Positions 42,516 through 51,315 of a stretch of 64,000 nt of DNA are shown piece after piece; the first letter of the stretch is position 1; every line of letters starts with the position of its first letter. This DNA is from FEN-1297 sp963834015. Its GTDB lineage: Bacteria > Bacteroidota > Ignavibacteria > Ignavibacteriales > Ignavibacteriaceae. Under the pieces are notes generated by a model. It ran no database searches and was not told the DNA's origin. It saw nothing but the letters and a program-made list of their open reading frames with translations. The stretch lies in contig CAWIAG010000002.1 in NCBI GenBank assembly GCA_963834015.1, forward strand, positions 930,001 through 994,000, written 5' to 3'. The position numbers and the translations under genes were made by a program.

Positions 42516-42570
42516 GAGTGTAAACGCTCCTTTCGGATTTTTGATTAATAAAATAACGATTTTTTTCTTA

Positions 42571-42611
42571 GAGGTAAATGCTGTTTCGCTACGCTCAACA
42601 GCATTTACCTC
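42571..42611 (-). other. Leader hairpin of transposase copy 2
   Basis: Identical to the copy at 4231-4271: a 15-bp perfect stem (GAGGTAAATGCTGTT) with an 11-base loop before the transposase ribosome site. Confidence 0.6.
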
Positions 42612-42629
42612 AAGTCCTTTATTAATCAT

Positions 42630-43733
42630 TTACACAAGATTATTTACACTCCCTGTAACAACTTTAAATATTATCCTAATTGTCGTAAATTCATTTTTTT
42701 CACTTGTTATTTTTAATTCGCCGTCGTACAACGATATTATTTCCTGCACTAATACCAGTCCCATTCCTAATCCTCCCTGAAAATATTTTTGTCTGTCAAA
42801 TTGTTGTAGAATGCCAATCTGCTTTATTTGTTCTGCCGTCATTCCAATCCCGTGATCTTTTATCTCAAGGACATATTTTCCATTTTCTATAAAAGATTTT
42901 ACAAGTATTTTCGATCCATATTGCGAAAATTTACAGGCATTATCAATCGTTTCTTCAATAATCAATTTTAAATGCCCAGTCAGTATACTTAAATTCGCTT
43001 CTTCCAGTTGAATATCAAAATCGTTTTCTCTTTTATTTTCTGTAATATTCTGTTGAAGGTATAACGAGATTTCTTCTTTAGCCGGGATTATCTCTAATAA
43101 AGAATAATCTCGCAAATATTCTTTGTCGTTTTTTATTAATACCAATTCTGTAAAAAGAATAAATTTTTCTATAATATTATTCAGATTCGTACCGGCTTTA
43201 TTAATTTTTTCCACCATTTCTAATCGTTCTTTTTTCTCAAGTTTATCATCGTAGTCCAGAATAAGCTGAGATAAACCTACTATAGCTACAAGGGGTGTTC
43301 TGAGTTCATGAGGTACGGACTTAGCAATATTGGCATGAATTGATTCAAATTTTTTATCTATATACTTTCTTTTTGACAACCTTGAACGTACCGCAGAAAT
43401 TAAATCATCTGCTTTATAAGGCTTGGTTAAATAATCATCTACACCCAAGTTCATTCCATATCGGATGTCGCTTGTTCCGGCTCTTGCCGATAAAAATATA
43501 AATGGTATTCCGCATGTAACTATTTCTTTTTGAAGCTCGTCAAATACTGTATAGCCGTTTATATCCGGCATAAGTATATCTGAAATTATTAAATCGGGCA
43601 GCAACGTTTTTGCTTGGGAAATACCTCGTATGCCGTTTTCTGCATAATAAACTTCGTACCCTTCTTCAATTAAAAGATCAACAATCCCCATCCTTACAGA
43701 AGAGTCATCTTCAATTACTAATATTTTATTCAT
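42630..43733 (-). CDS. Receiver-histidine kinase protein with IS-modified end
   Basis: A 367-residue protein with the reverse order of a hybrid kinase: an N-terminal receiver (Asp52 in LIISDILMPDING, with YLTKPYKADD) then HisKA (His142 in SVPHELRTPLVAI) and HATPase (IEETIDNACKFS, KDHGIGMT, GLGMGLVLVQEI). It is a soluble phosphorelay protein that may receive phosphate from the kinase upstream. The gene ends FKVVT followed by GSVNNLV, seven residues encoded by the IS. The natural stop (TAA) was displaced by the insertion. Activity should be unaffected. Confidence 0.9.
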   Translation of the reverse strand: MNKILVIEDDSSVRMGIVDLLIEEGYEVYYAENGIRGISQAKTLLPDLIISDILMPDINGYTVFDELQKEIVTCGIPFIFLSARAGTSDIRYGMNLGVDDYLTKPYKADDLISAVRSRLSKRKYIDKKFESIHANIAKSVPHELRTPLVAIVGLSQLILDYDDKLEKKERLEMVEKINKAGTNLNNIIEKFILFTELVLIKNDKEYLRDYSLLEIIPAKEEISLYLQQNITENKRENDFDIQLEEANLSILTGHLKLIIEETIDNACKFSQYGSKILVKSFIENGKYVLEIKDHGIGMTAEQIKQIGILQQFDRQKYFQGGLGMGLVLVQEIISLYDGELKITSEKNEFTTIRIIFKVVTGSVNNLV

Positions 43734-43770
43734 TATTTTTCCGTAATGTTATGTTGATCCGAAATTAACC

Positions 43771-44145
43771 TCAGAACTTTACTCTTTTAAGCCTGATGTT
43801 AATTACATTAAGCAGTTCACCCAATCTGAATGGTTTGGTAATATAGTCAACTGCGCCAAGTTCAATTCCTACCCTAATATCATCTTTTTCGGCTTTTGCT
43901 GATAGGAAGATAAATGGAATTAACGATGTTGATGAATCACTTGAGAGCTCTTTAATTACTTCAAAACCGTTTTTTAACGGCATAATTACATCACAAATGA
44001 TCAAATCGGGGAAAACATTCTTAGCTAACTCAATGCCCTCATTGCCGTTACATGCAGAATAAACTTCAAACCCCTCCGAATTGAGTAAGTCAAATATTGT
44101 CTGCTTTATGCTTTGATTATCTTCAATTAAAAGGATTTTAAACAT
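43771..44145 (-). CDS. Single-domain response regulator
   Basis: A 124-residue stand-alone receiver with Asp52 in LIICDVIMPLKNG, the acidic pair in LLIEDNQS, the conserved Thr/Ser in FLSAKAEKDD and Lys in ITKPFRLGE. It lacks an output domain, so it acts on proteins rather than DNA, as in CheY-like phosphate shuttles. It follows the PAS kinase by 15 bases and precedes the receiver-kinase by about 37, so phosphate may pass from one to the other. Confidence 0.92.
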   Translation of the reverse strand: MFKILLIEDNQSIKQTIFDLLNSEGFEVYSACNGNEGIELAKNVFPDLIICDVIMPLKNGFEVIKELSSDSSTSLIPFIFLSAKAEKDDIRVGIELGAVDYITKPFRLGELLNVINIRLKRVKF

Positions 44146-44160
44146 TACAACTTTTTTAAT

Positions 44161-46860
44161 TTATTTCTCCAATGGGAGAACAACCGTAAACTTTGTTCCC
44201 TTTGAGGTATTACTTTCAAAATTTATCTTGCCACCATGAAGCTCAACTGTTTTTTGTACTATTGAAAGTCCAAGCCCAGTCCCGGGTATACTGCCGATAT
44301 TGTTTCCTCTGAAGAAAGGGCTAAACAAATTTTTCTTATCCTCATCCGGAATGCCAAGCCCTTCATCGCTTATTATAAAAAACACAGATTCATTTTGCAA
44401 TAATATTTGAAATTCGATCTTTCCACCATTGGGAGAATATTTTACCGCATTAGTTAGAAGATTTACTAAAATAGATTTCATCATCTTCTCATCAAATTTA
44501 CCCATAATTTCATTCGGCGCATAATTAAAAATCAGTTCGTGCTGTGATGAAAATAGATGTGTAAGTTCATCTAATATTTTTTTACATAATTCTATAAGCT
44601 CCATGGTCTTGGGATAAAACCTATCATTACCCGACTCCACTTTATTTAATTTAAGAACATCCCCGACCATTTCATTTAGAAATTCTGCCGAGTTTTGTAC
44701 TCTTTCCAGCGTTGCTATTTGTTTCTCTTTATCCCATTTATCAATATACCTTATCGTTAGCTCAGTTGATGCAAGTATAGACGTTAACGGCGTTCTGAAT
44801 TCATGCGACACTGTTGATATCATCCTTGACTTCAACTGGTTAAGCTCTTTTTCTTTGAATAATGTGGCCTTTATTTCTTGTTCGGCCTTTGCTTTCTCCG
44901 TAACATCATACAAAGATCCGGAAGTTCCAATTATTTCACCCTTTTCATTTAATGTAAGCCTGGCATATACTTCAATATACCTTAAACCGCTGTCTTTAGT
45001 TATATATCTAACCACATGCCTGCAATAATCTTTCTCTCTGTTCACAAGAGCTTCAAATTGAACCTGGTTTCTTGCCCTGTCATCCGGATGTACATACTTT
45101 ATAAATATTGTTCCTAAACTTTCTTTTAAAGTAAAACCTGTAATTTCTTCCCATGCCCGGTTTAAAAATATCCATTTGCCCTCGGCATCTGTTTGAAAAA
45201 TAACCTCCTTTATATTATCTACTACCAGCCTGTATTTATGCTCACTTTGATTTAATGCCTCTTCATCCTCATGCTTTTTCGTAATATCTCTTACCATACT
45301 GCCTGCCATAATTCCGTTTTCACTCAGTATCGGGAAGATAACACTTTGGATTAATACTCTTGACCCATCCTTCCTTGCAATTTCTTGTTCAATAGATAGG
45401 CTTCCGGAATGGCTTTCATCTGTTTTAAGCAAGTCTGTCAATATTTGTTTAATGTGATTATATTTTTCCTGAGATTTATTCTCATCAGGTAGTAATCTAA
45501 ACTGTACATCACACAGGAAATGATTGAAGACTTCCTCTTTACTAAGCCCGGTGATTTTTTCCATTGAGAGATTCCACTCAATTATTTTCCCTTCTTTATT
45601 GCATAATATAATCCCGTCCCCGGATTGTTCTACAATACTTCTGAATTTTGTTTCACTACCTTTTAATGCATTTTCAGCATTAATTTTTTCGGTTATATCG
45701 GTTTTTATTCCTAAAAAATTTACAAGTTTATTAGCATGATCTTTAATTGGAATAATCTTAATTTCATTCCAAAACGGCCTGCCGTCTTTTCGGTAGTTTA
45801 AAATAGTTACATTGCACTGATCACCCATTTTAACAGACTGCCTTAATTTTTCTTTTGCACAAATATCTGTTTTGGCACCTTGCAGTATCCTTGGATTTTT
45901 CCCGACCACTTCATTGAATGTGAATCCTGTAATTTTTTCAAATGCTGCATTGCAAAATATTATCGGGTTATCAAATTGCAGAGGATCGGTAATTACCATA
46001 CCGTCGATAATATTATCCATAGCCATTGACTGGAGCTTCAGCGTTCCTTCGGCTTTTTTAATTTCGGTAATATTCTCCGAAATACTTAATAAATACAAGG
46101 GATTATTATCTTTATCAAATAAGGGTACTTTTCTCGAATGAAGATATATTTGGCCAAGTTTTGGATTATAAACAACTTCACCAAAAATGTCCTCAACATT
46201 TTTACTTGAAAATGTTTGAAAGTCTTTTTGCGTGAAGAACTCGGCTTGCTCAAGGGGGAAAAGGTCATAATCGGTTTTTCCTAATGCCTCGCTTGATGTA
46301 AAACCAAATATTTCTTCACTTTTCTTGTTCCAGTAAATGAATTTACCTTCTTTAGGATCTTTAACATAAACAGCAACCGGAAGATTATTCAATAATTCAT
46401 CCGTGAATATGGTGCTTTTCAATAAATCATTTTCGCTCTTTTGAATAATTTCCAGGATGAACTCCTGCTGCTGTAGTTTCTTATTTAATATTTCAATCTC
46501 TTTTTTATAATCATTTTTAATTTTTTCTAAGCTATTCTCATATTTTTTTTTCAATAATTCAATTTCTTTTATAGTGGCATTTGAGTCTTTTTCATCAACA
46601 CGCAATTTTACATTATTCTTAAAGTAGAGTAATATACAGCCTGAAACCATTACAATAACAGAAATAATTAGTATTAAGGAAAAATTTGTTAAATATCTGT
46701 AATCGAACGCAGAATCAAAATTTTTATAGGAAGTATAGAATACAAAAAAGAGAGGGGCAATATTACAATAATGGCAAAAAGACTTTTTAATAAGTGTATT
46801 TATTAAATCCCCGATTTTGTCGGTAAATATCAATTTTAAAAGAGACATACTGCCTTTCAA
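44161..46860 (-). CDS. Membrane-anchored PAS histidine kinase with LOV-like PAS
   Basis: An 899-residue kinase. A membrane segment at about 57-80 (with a possible second at 34-45) is followed by a coiled coil (95-145) and four PAS domains at about 150-265, 275-390, 400-525 and 540-655. The second has strong LOV similarity, GKNPRILQG and NYRKDGRPFWNEIKIIPI, but Pro323 replaces the flavin-adduct Cys of GRNCRFLQ, so it would not photocycle. HisKA has His686 in STVSHEFRTPL; the HATPase domain has LVNLLTNAVKYSPNGG, SDEGLGIPDEDKKN and GTGLGLSIVQKT. The start could also be Met5. It is divergent from the FIST operon. Confidence 0.92.
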   Translation of the reverse strand: MKGSMSLLKLIFTDKIGDLINTLIKKSFCHYCNIAPLFFVFYTSYKNFDSAFDYRYLTNFSLILIISVIVMVSGCILLYFKNNVKLRVDEKDSNATIKEIELLKKKYENSLEKIKNDYKKEIEILNKKLQQQEFILEIIQKSENDLLKSTIFTDELLNNLPVAVYVKDPKEGKFIYWNKKSEEIFGFTSSEALGKTDYDLFPLEQAEFFTQKDFQTFSSKNVEDIFGEVVYNPKLGQIYLHSRKVPLFDKDNNPLYLLSISENITEIKKAEGTLKLQSMAMDNIIDGMVITDPLQFDNPIIFCNAAFEKITGFTFNEVVGKNPRILQGAKTDICAKEKLRQSVKMGDQCNVTILNYRKDGRPFWNEIKIIPIKDHANKLVNFLGIKTDITEKINAENALKGSETKFRSIVEQSGDGIILCNKEGKIIEWNLSMEKITGLSKEEVFNHFLCDVQFRLLPDENKSQEKYNHIKQILTDLLKTDESHSGSLSIEQEIARKDGSRVLIQSVIFPILSENGIMAGSMVRDITKKHEDEEALNQSEHKYRLVVDNIKEVIFQTDAEGKWIFLNRAWEEITGFTLKESLGTIFIKYVHPDDRARNQVQFEALVNREKDYCRHVVRYITKDSGLRYIEVYARLTLNEKGEIIGTSGSLYDVTEKAKAEQEIKATLFKEKELNQLKSRMISTVSHEFRTPLTSILASTELTIRYIDKWDKEKQIATLERVQNSAEFLNEMVGDVLKLNKVESGNDRFYPKTMELIELCKKILDELTHLFSSQHELIFNYAPNEIMGKFDEKMMKSILVNLLTNAVKYSPNGGKIEFQILLQNESVFFIISDEGLGIPDEDKKNLFSPFFRGNNIGSIPGTGLGLSIVQKTVELHGGKINFESNTSKGTKFTVVLPLEK

Positions 46861-47158
46861 TTCCCAAAGTGAACCGGTGTTATTCAGTAAGTGTAATATT
46901 TAATGCATTAACTAATTTTATTATCGAAGCTTTTAGCTTATTATTTTAGGAAATTTAACAAAAGGAGTGAATCGTTTATGCAAATTTTCCCGCAAATTTT
47001 ACATTTTCTGAACAATTTGGGCAGCATTGAACTCCGAATAAGACAGTAATTGAAAATTGCCTTCTTAAAACCTCCAATTATAAATCTTTATAGTAAACAA
47101 TAAATTAATTCTGCCGATAATAAAAGCACAATAAACATAATTAAAAGGAGAACCTAGA

Positions 47159-47356
47159 ATGGCGGGAAAAATCAAAAAACAAATTGATGAAATTATTATT
47201 GCCGTTGCAAAAGATAATCAAACAATCAGGAATATTACAAAAACAAAATTGGTCCTTAAGGGGATTAATCCCGACCGATTTAATGATCAATCTCCGGATG
47301 ATCAGGTTATTTTAGAAAAATTAAAATTAATTGCCATAGAATTTGGCATAAAATAA
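47159..47356 (+). CDS. Small conserved protein paired with FIST
   Basis: A 65-residue, soluble, basic protein (MAGKIKKQIDEIIIAVA..., ITKTKLVLKGINPDRF, DQVILEKLKLIAIEFGI). A strong AAAGGAGA ribosome site precedes it. Small proteins of this kind appear next to FIST genes elsewhere, but I cannot name a family. It is 22 bases upstream of the FIST gene. It might be a signalling partner or regulator of the sensor. Confidence 0.6.
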   Translation: MAGKIKKQIDEIIIAVAKDNQTIRNITKTKLVLKGINPDRFNDQSPDDQVILEKLKLIAIEFGIK

Positions 47357-47378
47357 GAAATTAAATAAGGAGCACAAA

Positions 47379-48485
47379 ATGGGCATCAAAATTGCATATT
47401 CAACAAATCAAGAAACAGAAGGCGCAGTTAAAGAAATTAAAGAACAGATAAATATATCCGATCCCCGGTTAATAATATTCTTTTCATCTTCCAATTTTAA
47501 TCAGGATGAAATTGCTGACGGAATTAAGAAATCATTTAAAGACGCAGACGTAATTGGATGTTCAAGTTCAGGTGAATTAACAAGTGGTAAAATGTTAAAC
47601 AATTCAATAGTATTAATGGCCTTTGATAAAGAAACAGTTAATGATGTAAAAGTTGAAGTGATTAAGGATTTGAAAGGCTCGCCTGATCCTCAAGCAACTT
47701 TAAATAGTTTTGAAAAATATTATAAGACCCCCGTATCCGATTTAGATTTTACAAAATATTTCGGTATTATTTTAATTGACGGCCTCAGCGGTTGCGAAGA
47801 GAAATTGATGGAACAAATCGGTACGAAAGCAAACATTAGTTTTGTCGGCGGATCGGCTGGAGATGATCTTAAATTCAAAACTACATTTGTTAACGCAAAT
47901 GGAATATCATATACTAATGCAGCGGTGTTGGCTTTAATTAAATCAAATGTCGGGTTTGATATTTTAAAAACCCAAAGCTTCACTAAACTGAATAAAATTT
48001 TTGTAGCTACAAGTGTAAACGAAAATCAAAGAGAAATACTGGAACTGGATGGCAAAAATGCTATTGACATTTATTCAGAAGCAGTTGGAGTTGCAAAGGA
48101 ATCGGCTGCATCAAAATTCATGAGCAATCCTCTCGGCGTTTTGGCAGGCGATGAACCTTTTGTGAGGAGCCCTCAACAATTTTCAGAAAATGGAATTAAA
48201 TTTTTCTGTAACGTTGCCGAAGGTACGGAATTAACATTGCTTGAATCAACCAACATAGTTAAAGACACTCAATCGGATCTAGATAAGAAGATTAAAGAAT
48301 TCGGGAAACCATCCGGTTTGATAAACTTTAACTGTATCCTGAGAACTTTAGAATTGCAGAATAAAAATCAAACAGAAGCATACGGTGCAATATTTAAAGA
48401 AATTCCTACGATCGGGTTCAGCACCTATGGTGAGGAATATATAGGTCATATCAACCAAACTTCAGTGATGATATTATTTAAATAA
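47379..48485 (+). CDS. FIST-domain sensory protein
   Basis: A 368-residue protein with FIST_N (about 15-210) and FIST_C (about 220-365) domains. Visible features are the VIGCSSSGELTSGK strand-loop, the central LIDGLSGCEEKLM and SFVGGSAGDD glycine motifs, and the C-terminal GFSTYGEEYIGHINQTSVMILF. FIST proteins are predicted to bind small ligands such as amino acids and usually sit beside kinases or chemoreceptors. The divergent PAS kinase at 46860 is the likely partner. It follows a GGAG ribosome site. Confidence 0.88.
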   Translation: MGIKIAYSTNQETEGAVKEIKEQINISDPRLIIFFSSSNFNQDEIADGIKKSFKDADVIGCSSSGELTSGKMLNNSIVLMAFDKETVNDVKVEVIKDLKGSPDPQATLNSFEKYYKTPVSDLDFTKYFGIILIDGLSGCEEKLMEQIGTKANISFVGGSAGDDLKFKTTFVNANGISYTNAAVLALIKSNVGFDILKTQSFTKLNKIFVATSVNENQREILELDGKNAIDIYSEAVGVAKESAASKFMSNPLGVLAGDEPFVRSPQQFSENGIKFFCNVAEGTELTLLESTNIVKDTQSDLDKKIKEFGKPSGLINFNCILRTLELQNKNQTEAYGAIFKEIPTIGFSTYGEEYIGHINQTSVMILFK

Positions 48486-48497
48486 TCTCTTTTACGT

Positions 48498-48535
48498 TCT
48501 CTGCGGGAAATTGTTTTTCTCGCAGAGATTTAATT
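48498..48535. terminator. Bidirectional hairpin between FIST and the exonuclease
   Basis: TCTCTGCG (48498-48505) and CGCAGAGA (48521-48528) form an eight-base stem that extends inward by GGAAA/TTTTC-type pairs, followed by TTTAATT on the plus strand. Lies between convergent genes. Confidence 0.7.
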
Positions 48536-48537
48536 GA

Positions 48538-49227
48538 TTAAAATCTTAAATATTCATTCCAGATCTTAAAAAGCTTATATGTTGCTTCGATATCTCCGCC
48601 GCAGTAAACAGCAATATCTTTTATTTTCCCCGCTTCATATAAAATTTTTACATCCATCCCGGAAATACCTTTAGATTTTGGAGATTCGATCCCGAATGCA
48701 TGGCAGTAAAAATCGAGATTGAATTTACGTGTTAACCCGAAATAAGTAAACTGTTCAAGAAGGTCGATATGAAGTACTGTATCAAATCGGTTTGTTATTA
48801 AATTTTTTGAGGGTTTGATTTTATTCAATGCAGACCGCATCATCAAAAAGGGTATATCAAAATAGCGCCCATTAAATGATATAAACTGATCTGTTTTTTT
48901 CGAGATTCTCCAAAAAGATTTTAGCATTTCATTTTCGCTCAGTCCTTTATAACTAACATTTCTTTCTGGGTCAAACCATTCTTCCTTTGCTTCGCTTTCA
49001 TAATAAACAAATGCTTTCTCTTTTTGCACATCATATAAACCGATAGCAATAACTTTGGCAGTAAACGGATAAAGGGATGTATAGCGGATTGAGTCATCAA
49101 TCTTTTGATCTTTTTCTTTTTGATTCTCTATTTTTTGAGCGTCGCGCAGCAAGTACTCCTGCTGACTCCCAGTAAGTGATTCGAATGGAAACGAAACCGT
49201 TTCAATATCAAAAACTACCTGAATCAT
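48538..49227 (-). CDS. PolB-type 3'-5' exonuclease-like protein
   Basis: A 229-residue protein of the DEDD exonuclease (RNase H-like) fold. The first acidic motif is VFDIETVS, the second FISFNGRYFDIPFLMM, and the third YCGGDIEATYKLF, so all metal ligands are present. A DnaQ/ExoX-like nuclease function in RNA or DNA turnover is likely, but the specific substrate is unknown. It is downstream of a broken thioesterase gene and outside the fatty-acid operon proper. Confidence 0.85.
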   Translation of the reverse strand: MIQVVFDIETVSFPFESLTGSQQEYLLRDAQKIENQKEKDQKIDDSIRYTSLYPFTAKVIAIGLYDVQKEKAFVYYESEAKEEWFDPERNVSYKGLSENEMLKSFWRISKKTDQFISFNGRYFDIPFLMMRSALNKIKPSKNLITNRFDTVLHIDLLEQFTYFGLTRKFNLDFYCHAFGIESPKSKGISGMDVKILYEAGKIKDIAVYCGGDIEATYKLFKIWNEYLRF

Positions 49228-49259
49228 ATTAAACCCCGATATGATTTTAAATTATAAAA

Positions 49260-49682
49260 TTAATTACAAATAATTTCTTCCTTTTTTTCAAACCTTTTGA
49301 CCTTGTCAACAAAATCTGCCGGCAACGGAAAAGATTTTTTTGTAATGGAATTTACATGTACAAGAGTTCCCGAACCTTCAGCAAAAATCTTTTTGTCCTT
49401 CATATTTTTAATAACATGGTCAAATCAAAAACTGTTGTGTTTAATATAATAAATTCGCAATCTGTCTTCAAACGGAGCAAATTTGAGGTAATTTATTTCA
49501 TTTCTTGCTATCTAAAATGCTGAACCATCAAGTGCAATTCTCTGTTCGGGTAAAATGTCTAAATCCTTGGCATAAGCTATAAGCGCCTGTTCAAAATAAT
49601 TCAAGCAAACAGCGTTATTAACAATATGGAGCATATCTACTTCTTAAAATCTGACAGTAATATCATAAGTATGTCTGAACAG
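49260..49682 (-). pseudogene. Broken 4-hydroxybenzoyl-CoA-thioesterase-fold gene
   Basis: One reading frame of 141 codons shows a thioesterase sequence (TYDITVRF, EVDMLHIVNNAV, LPEQRIALDGSAF, FDHVIKNMKDKK, GTLVHVNSITKKSFPLP) interrupted by three in-frame stops: TAA after VRF, TAG after GSAF and TGA after HNSF. The usual D-x-x-x-H-V-N-N active-site region is kept. No frameshift is needed. It follows the SDR gene of the fatty-acid operon, so it was probably the operon's thioesterase; an intact homologue is at 59697-60134. Confidence 0.8.
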
Positions 49683-49775
49683 TTAAAAATCTTTTACGAG
49701 TTCCAAAATCAATTTACACTATTATTTAAATAATATTTATAACTTAATCTTATCAACTTTTACAAAAAAGCAAAA

Positions 49776-50669
49776 TCAATCTTTACTACTGCCGGCGTTT
49801 CTTATCGTCTTTTCTATTTCATCCCACATACCGGAACTTATGTCTTCCAGTAAATTAAACTGTCCTGCGCCTTTGAGCCATTCGCCCCCGTCTATTGTAA
49901 TTACTTCACCGTTGATAAAAGACGAATAATCTGATACAAGGTATGCAGCAAGATTTGCAAGTTCCTGGTGTTCGCCTGTCCTCCCGGCGGGGATTTTTTT
50001 CTTTAGATTAAATTTTTCAGATAGATTTCCTGGCAAAAGCCTGTCCCATGCCCCTTTTGTAGGGAAGAGCCCCGGGGCAATAGCGTTAAATCGTATTTTG
50101 TACTTAGCCCATTCAACCGCAAGCGATCTTGTTAGAGCCAGGACTCCGGCCTTTGACACCGCCGATGGTACAACGTACGCGGAGCCCGTCCAGGAATAGG
50201 TTGTAATAATGTTTAACACATTTGCGGGCTGTTTATTTTCAATCCAGTACTTCCCAAATGCAAGGGTACAGTAATATGTTCCTTTTAGAACAATATTAAC
50301 TATTATATCAAAAGCACGGAATGATAATCGTTCCGTGGGGCTTATAAAATTACCTGCCGCATTATTCACTAACGAATCAACTTTACCGAATTTATCCGAT
50401 GCAGTTTTCAATAATTTATTTACCTGGTCATAATTTGTAATATCACATTGTACAGGAAGAACTGTTTTCCCGGTGTCATTTTCGATTTCTCTTGCTGTCT
50501 TTTCCAGTACATCAAGTTTGCGGCTTGCAATTACAAGATCAGCCCCGAGCTCAGCAAAATACTTTCCCATAGATTTGCCAAGACCGGTGCCGCCTCCGGT
50601 AATTAATATAACTTTACCGTTAAGTGAATTTTCTTTAAGCATAGGATGTGCATTGATATTTTCCGGCAT
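49776..50669 (-). CDS. SDR-family 2,4-dienoyl-CoA reductase-like enzyme
   Basis: A 297-residue short-chain dehydrogenase. The NADP-binding motif is VILITGGGTGLGKSM, and the usual YxxxK is replaced by SAVSKAGV, as in dienoyl-CoA reductases that use Ser and Lys with a Tyr elsewhere. The NNAAGNF and GEVITIDGGEWL segments are normal. It would help degrade unsaturated fatty acids and is the fifth gene of the fad operon, 45 bases after fadE. Confidence 0.85.
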   Translation of the reverse strand: MPENINAHPMLKENSLNGKVILITGGGTGLGKSMGKYFAELGADLVIASRKLDVLEKTAREIENDTGKTVLPVQCDITNYDQVNKLLKTASDKFGKVDSLVNNAAGNFISPTERLSFRAFDIIVNIVLKGTYYCTLAFGKYWIENKQPANVLNIITTYSWTGSAYVVPSAVSKAGVLALTRSLAVEWAKYKIRFNAIAPGLFPTKGAWDRLLPGNLSEKFNLKKKIPAGRTGEHQELANLAAYLVSDYSSFINGEVITIDGGEWLKGAGQFNLLEDISSGMWDEIEKTIRNAGSSKD

Positions 50670-50714
50670 TTACGTCCTTTTGTTTTTTATTCATTTATAA
50701 ATCACATAAATTAG

Positions 50715-51315
50715 TTAAAAACAGAATTTATTTGCCAATATTAGCCTTTCTGCAATATTTCTTCTGAGTTTAGTCGTATTTACATCATTCAATTTTGTAT
50801 AACGTTTCAATCCAAGTTTAAGCATTTTTAATTCATCTCCTTCAGCGAATGCTTCAATTGCATGCTTCCCATAAATACCCGTTCTTTCAAGAGAATCGCT
50901 TACATATACCTTAGTCATTTCGACATACGGCAGCAATTCGATTTCGCCTTTCATTGAAGAAAGTTTTATTACTCTTAATATTGTTGATTCGGAAGTAAAC
51001 ACTTCGATAAGCATATCGGTAACATTCATTATTATTTCCTGTTCTTCGGCAAGCTTCATCATAAATTTTTGTACCGCAGAACCGGCTATCATCAAAATTG
51101 CTTTTTTAGCCTTTTTGATTGCATTTAATTCTTCTGTTAAAACTCCTTCAGTGTTTTCATCAATAGGCGGGACTGAGATTAATTCTTTTTTTATTGCAAG
51201 CGCAGGGCCCATTAAATCAAGCCGCCCTTTCACAGATCTTTTTATAAGCATATCAATGGTAAGCAAGCGGTTGATTTCATTAGTGCCCTCAAATATCCTG
51301 TTTATTCTTGAGTTC
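50715..51315 (-). CDS. Acyl-CoA dehydrogenase, C-terminal part (frameshifted)
   Basis: This frame resumes the acyl-CoA dehydrogenase with SRINRIFEGTNEINRLLTI, the conserved segment with the catalytic-region Glu, then a C-terminal helical extension of about 180 residues (for example IYGKHAIEAFAEGDELKMLK) typical of the roughly 600-residue FadE-type enzymes. The open frame extends to 51413 but those residues are not homologous. One extra base near 51313 (GAACTC where GACTC is expected) separates it from the N-terminal part. Confidence 0.85.

Larger units (their letters stand above)
41248..42653 (-). mobile_element. IS256-family insertion sequence, copy 2 (1406 bp)
   Basis: Same length and orientation as copy 1 and offset by exactly 38340 bases, with three differences (41252, 41508, 41721). 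Flanks TTTAACAA (41240-41247) and TGTAACAA (42654-42661) match at seven of eight bases, an old 8-bp target duplication. Removing the IS and one repeat restores an in-frame TAA stop to the kinase gene on its right, so the insertion hit the last codon. The element contains housekeeping genes only outside it. Confidence 0.9.

Noticed and set aside
2908..42653. Composite transposon formed by the two IS copies
   Set aside because: The 37 kb between them is core metabolism (hisS, purL, lgt, nuoGHI), and only copy 2 has a duplication, its own 8-bp repeat. A shared outer duplication is absent.
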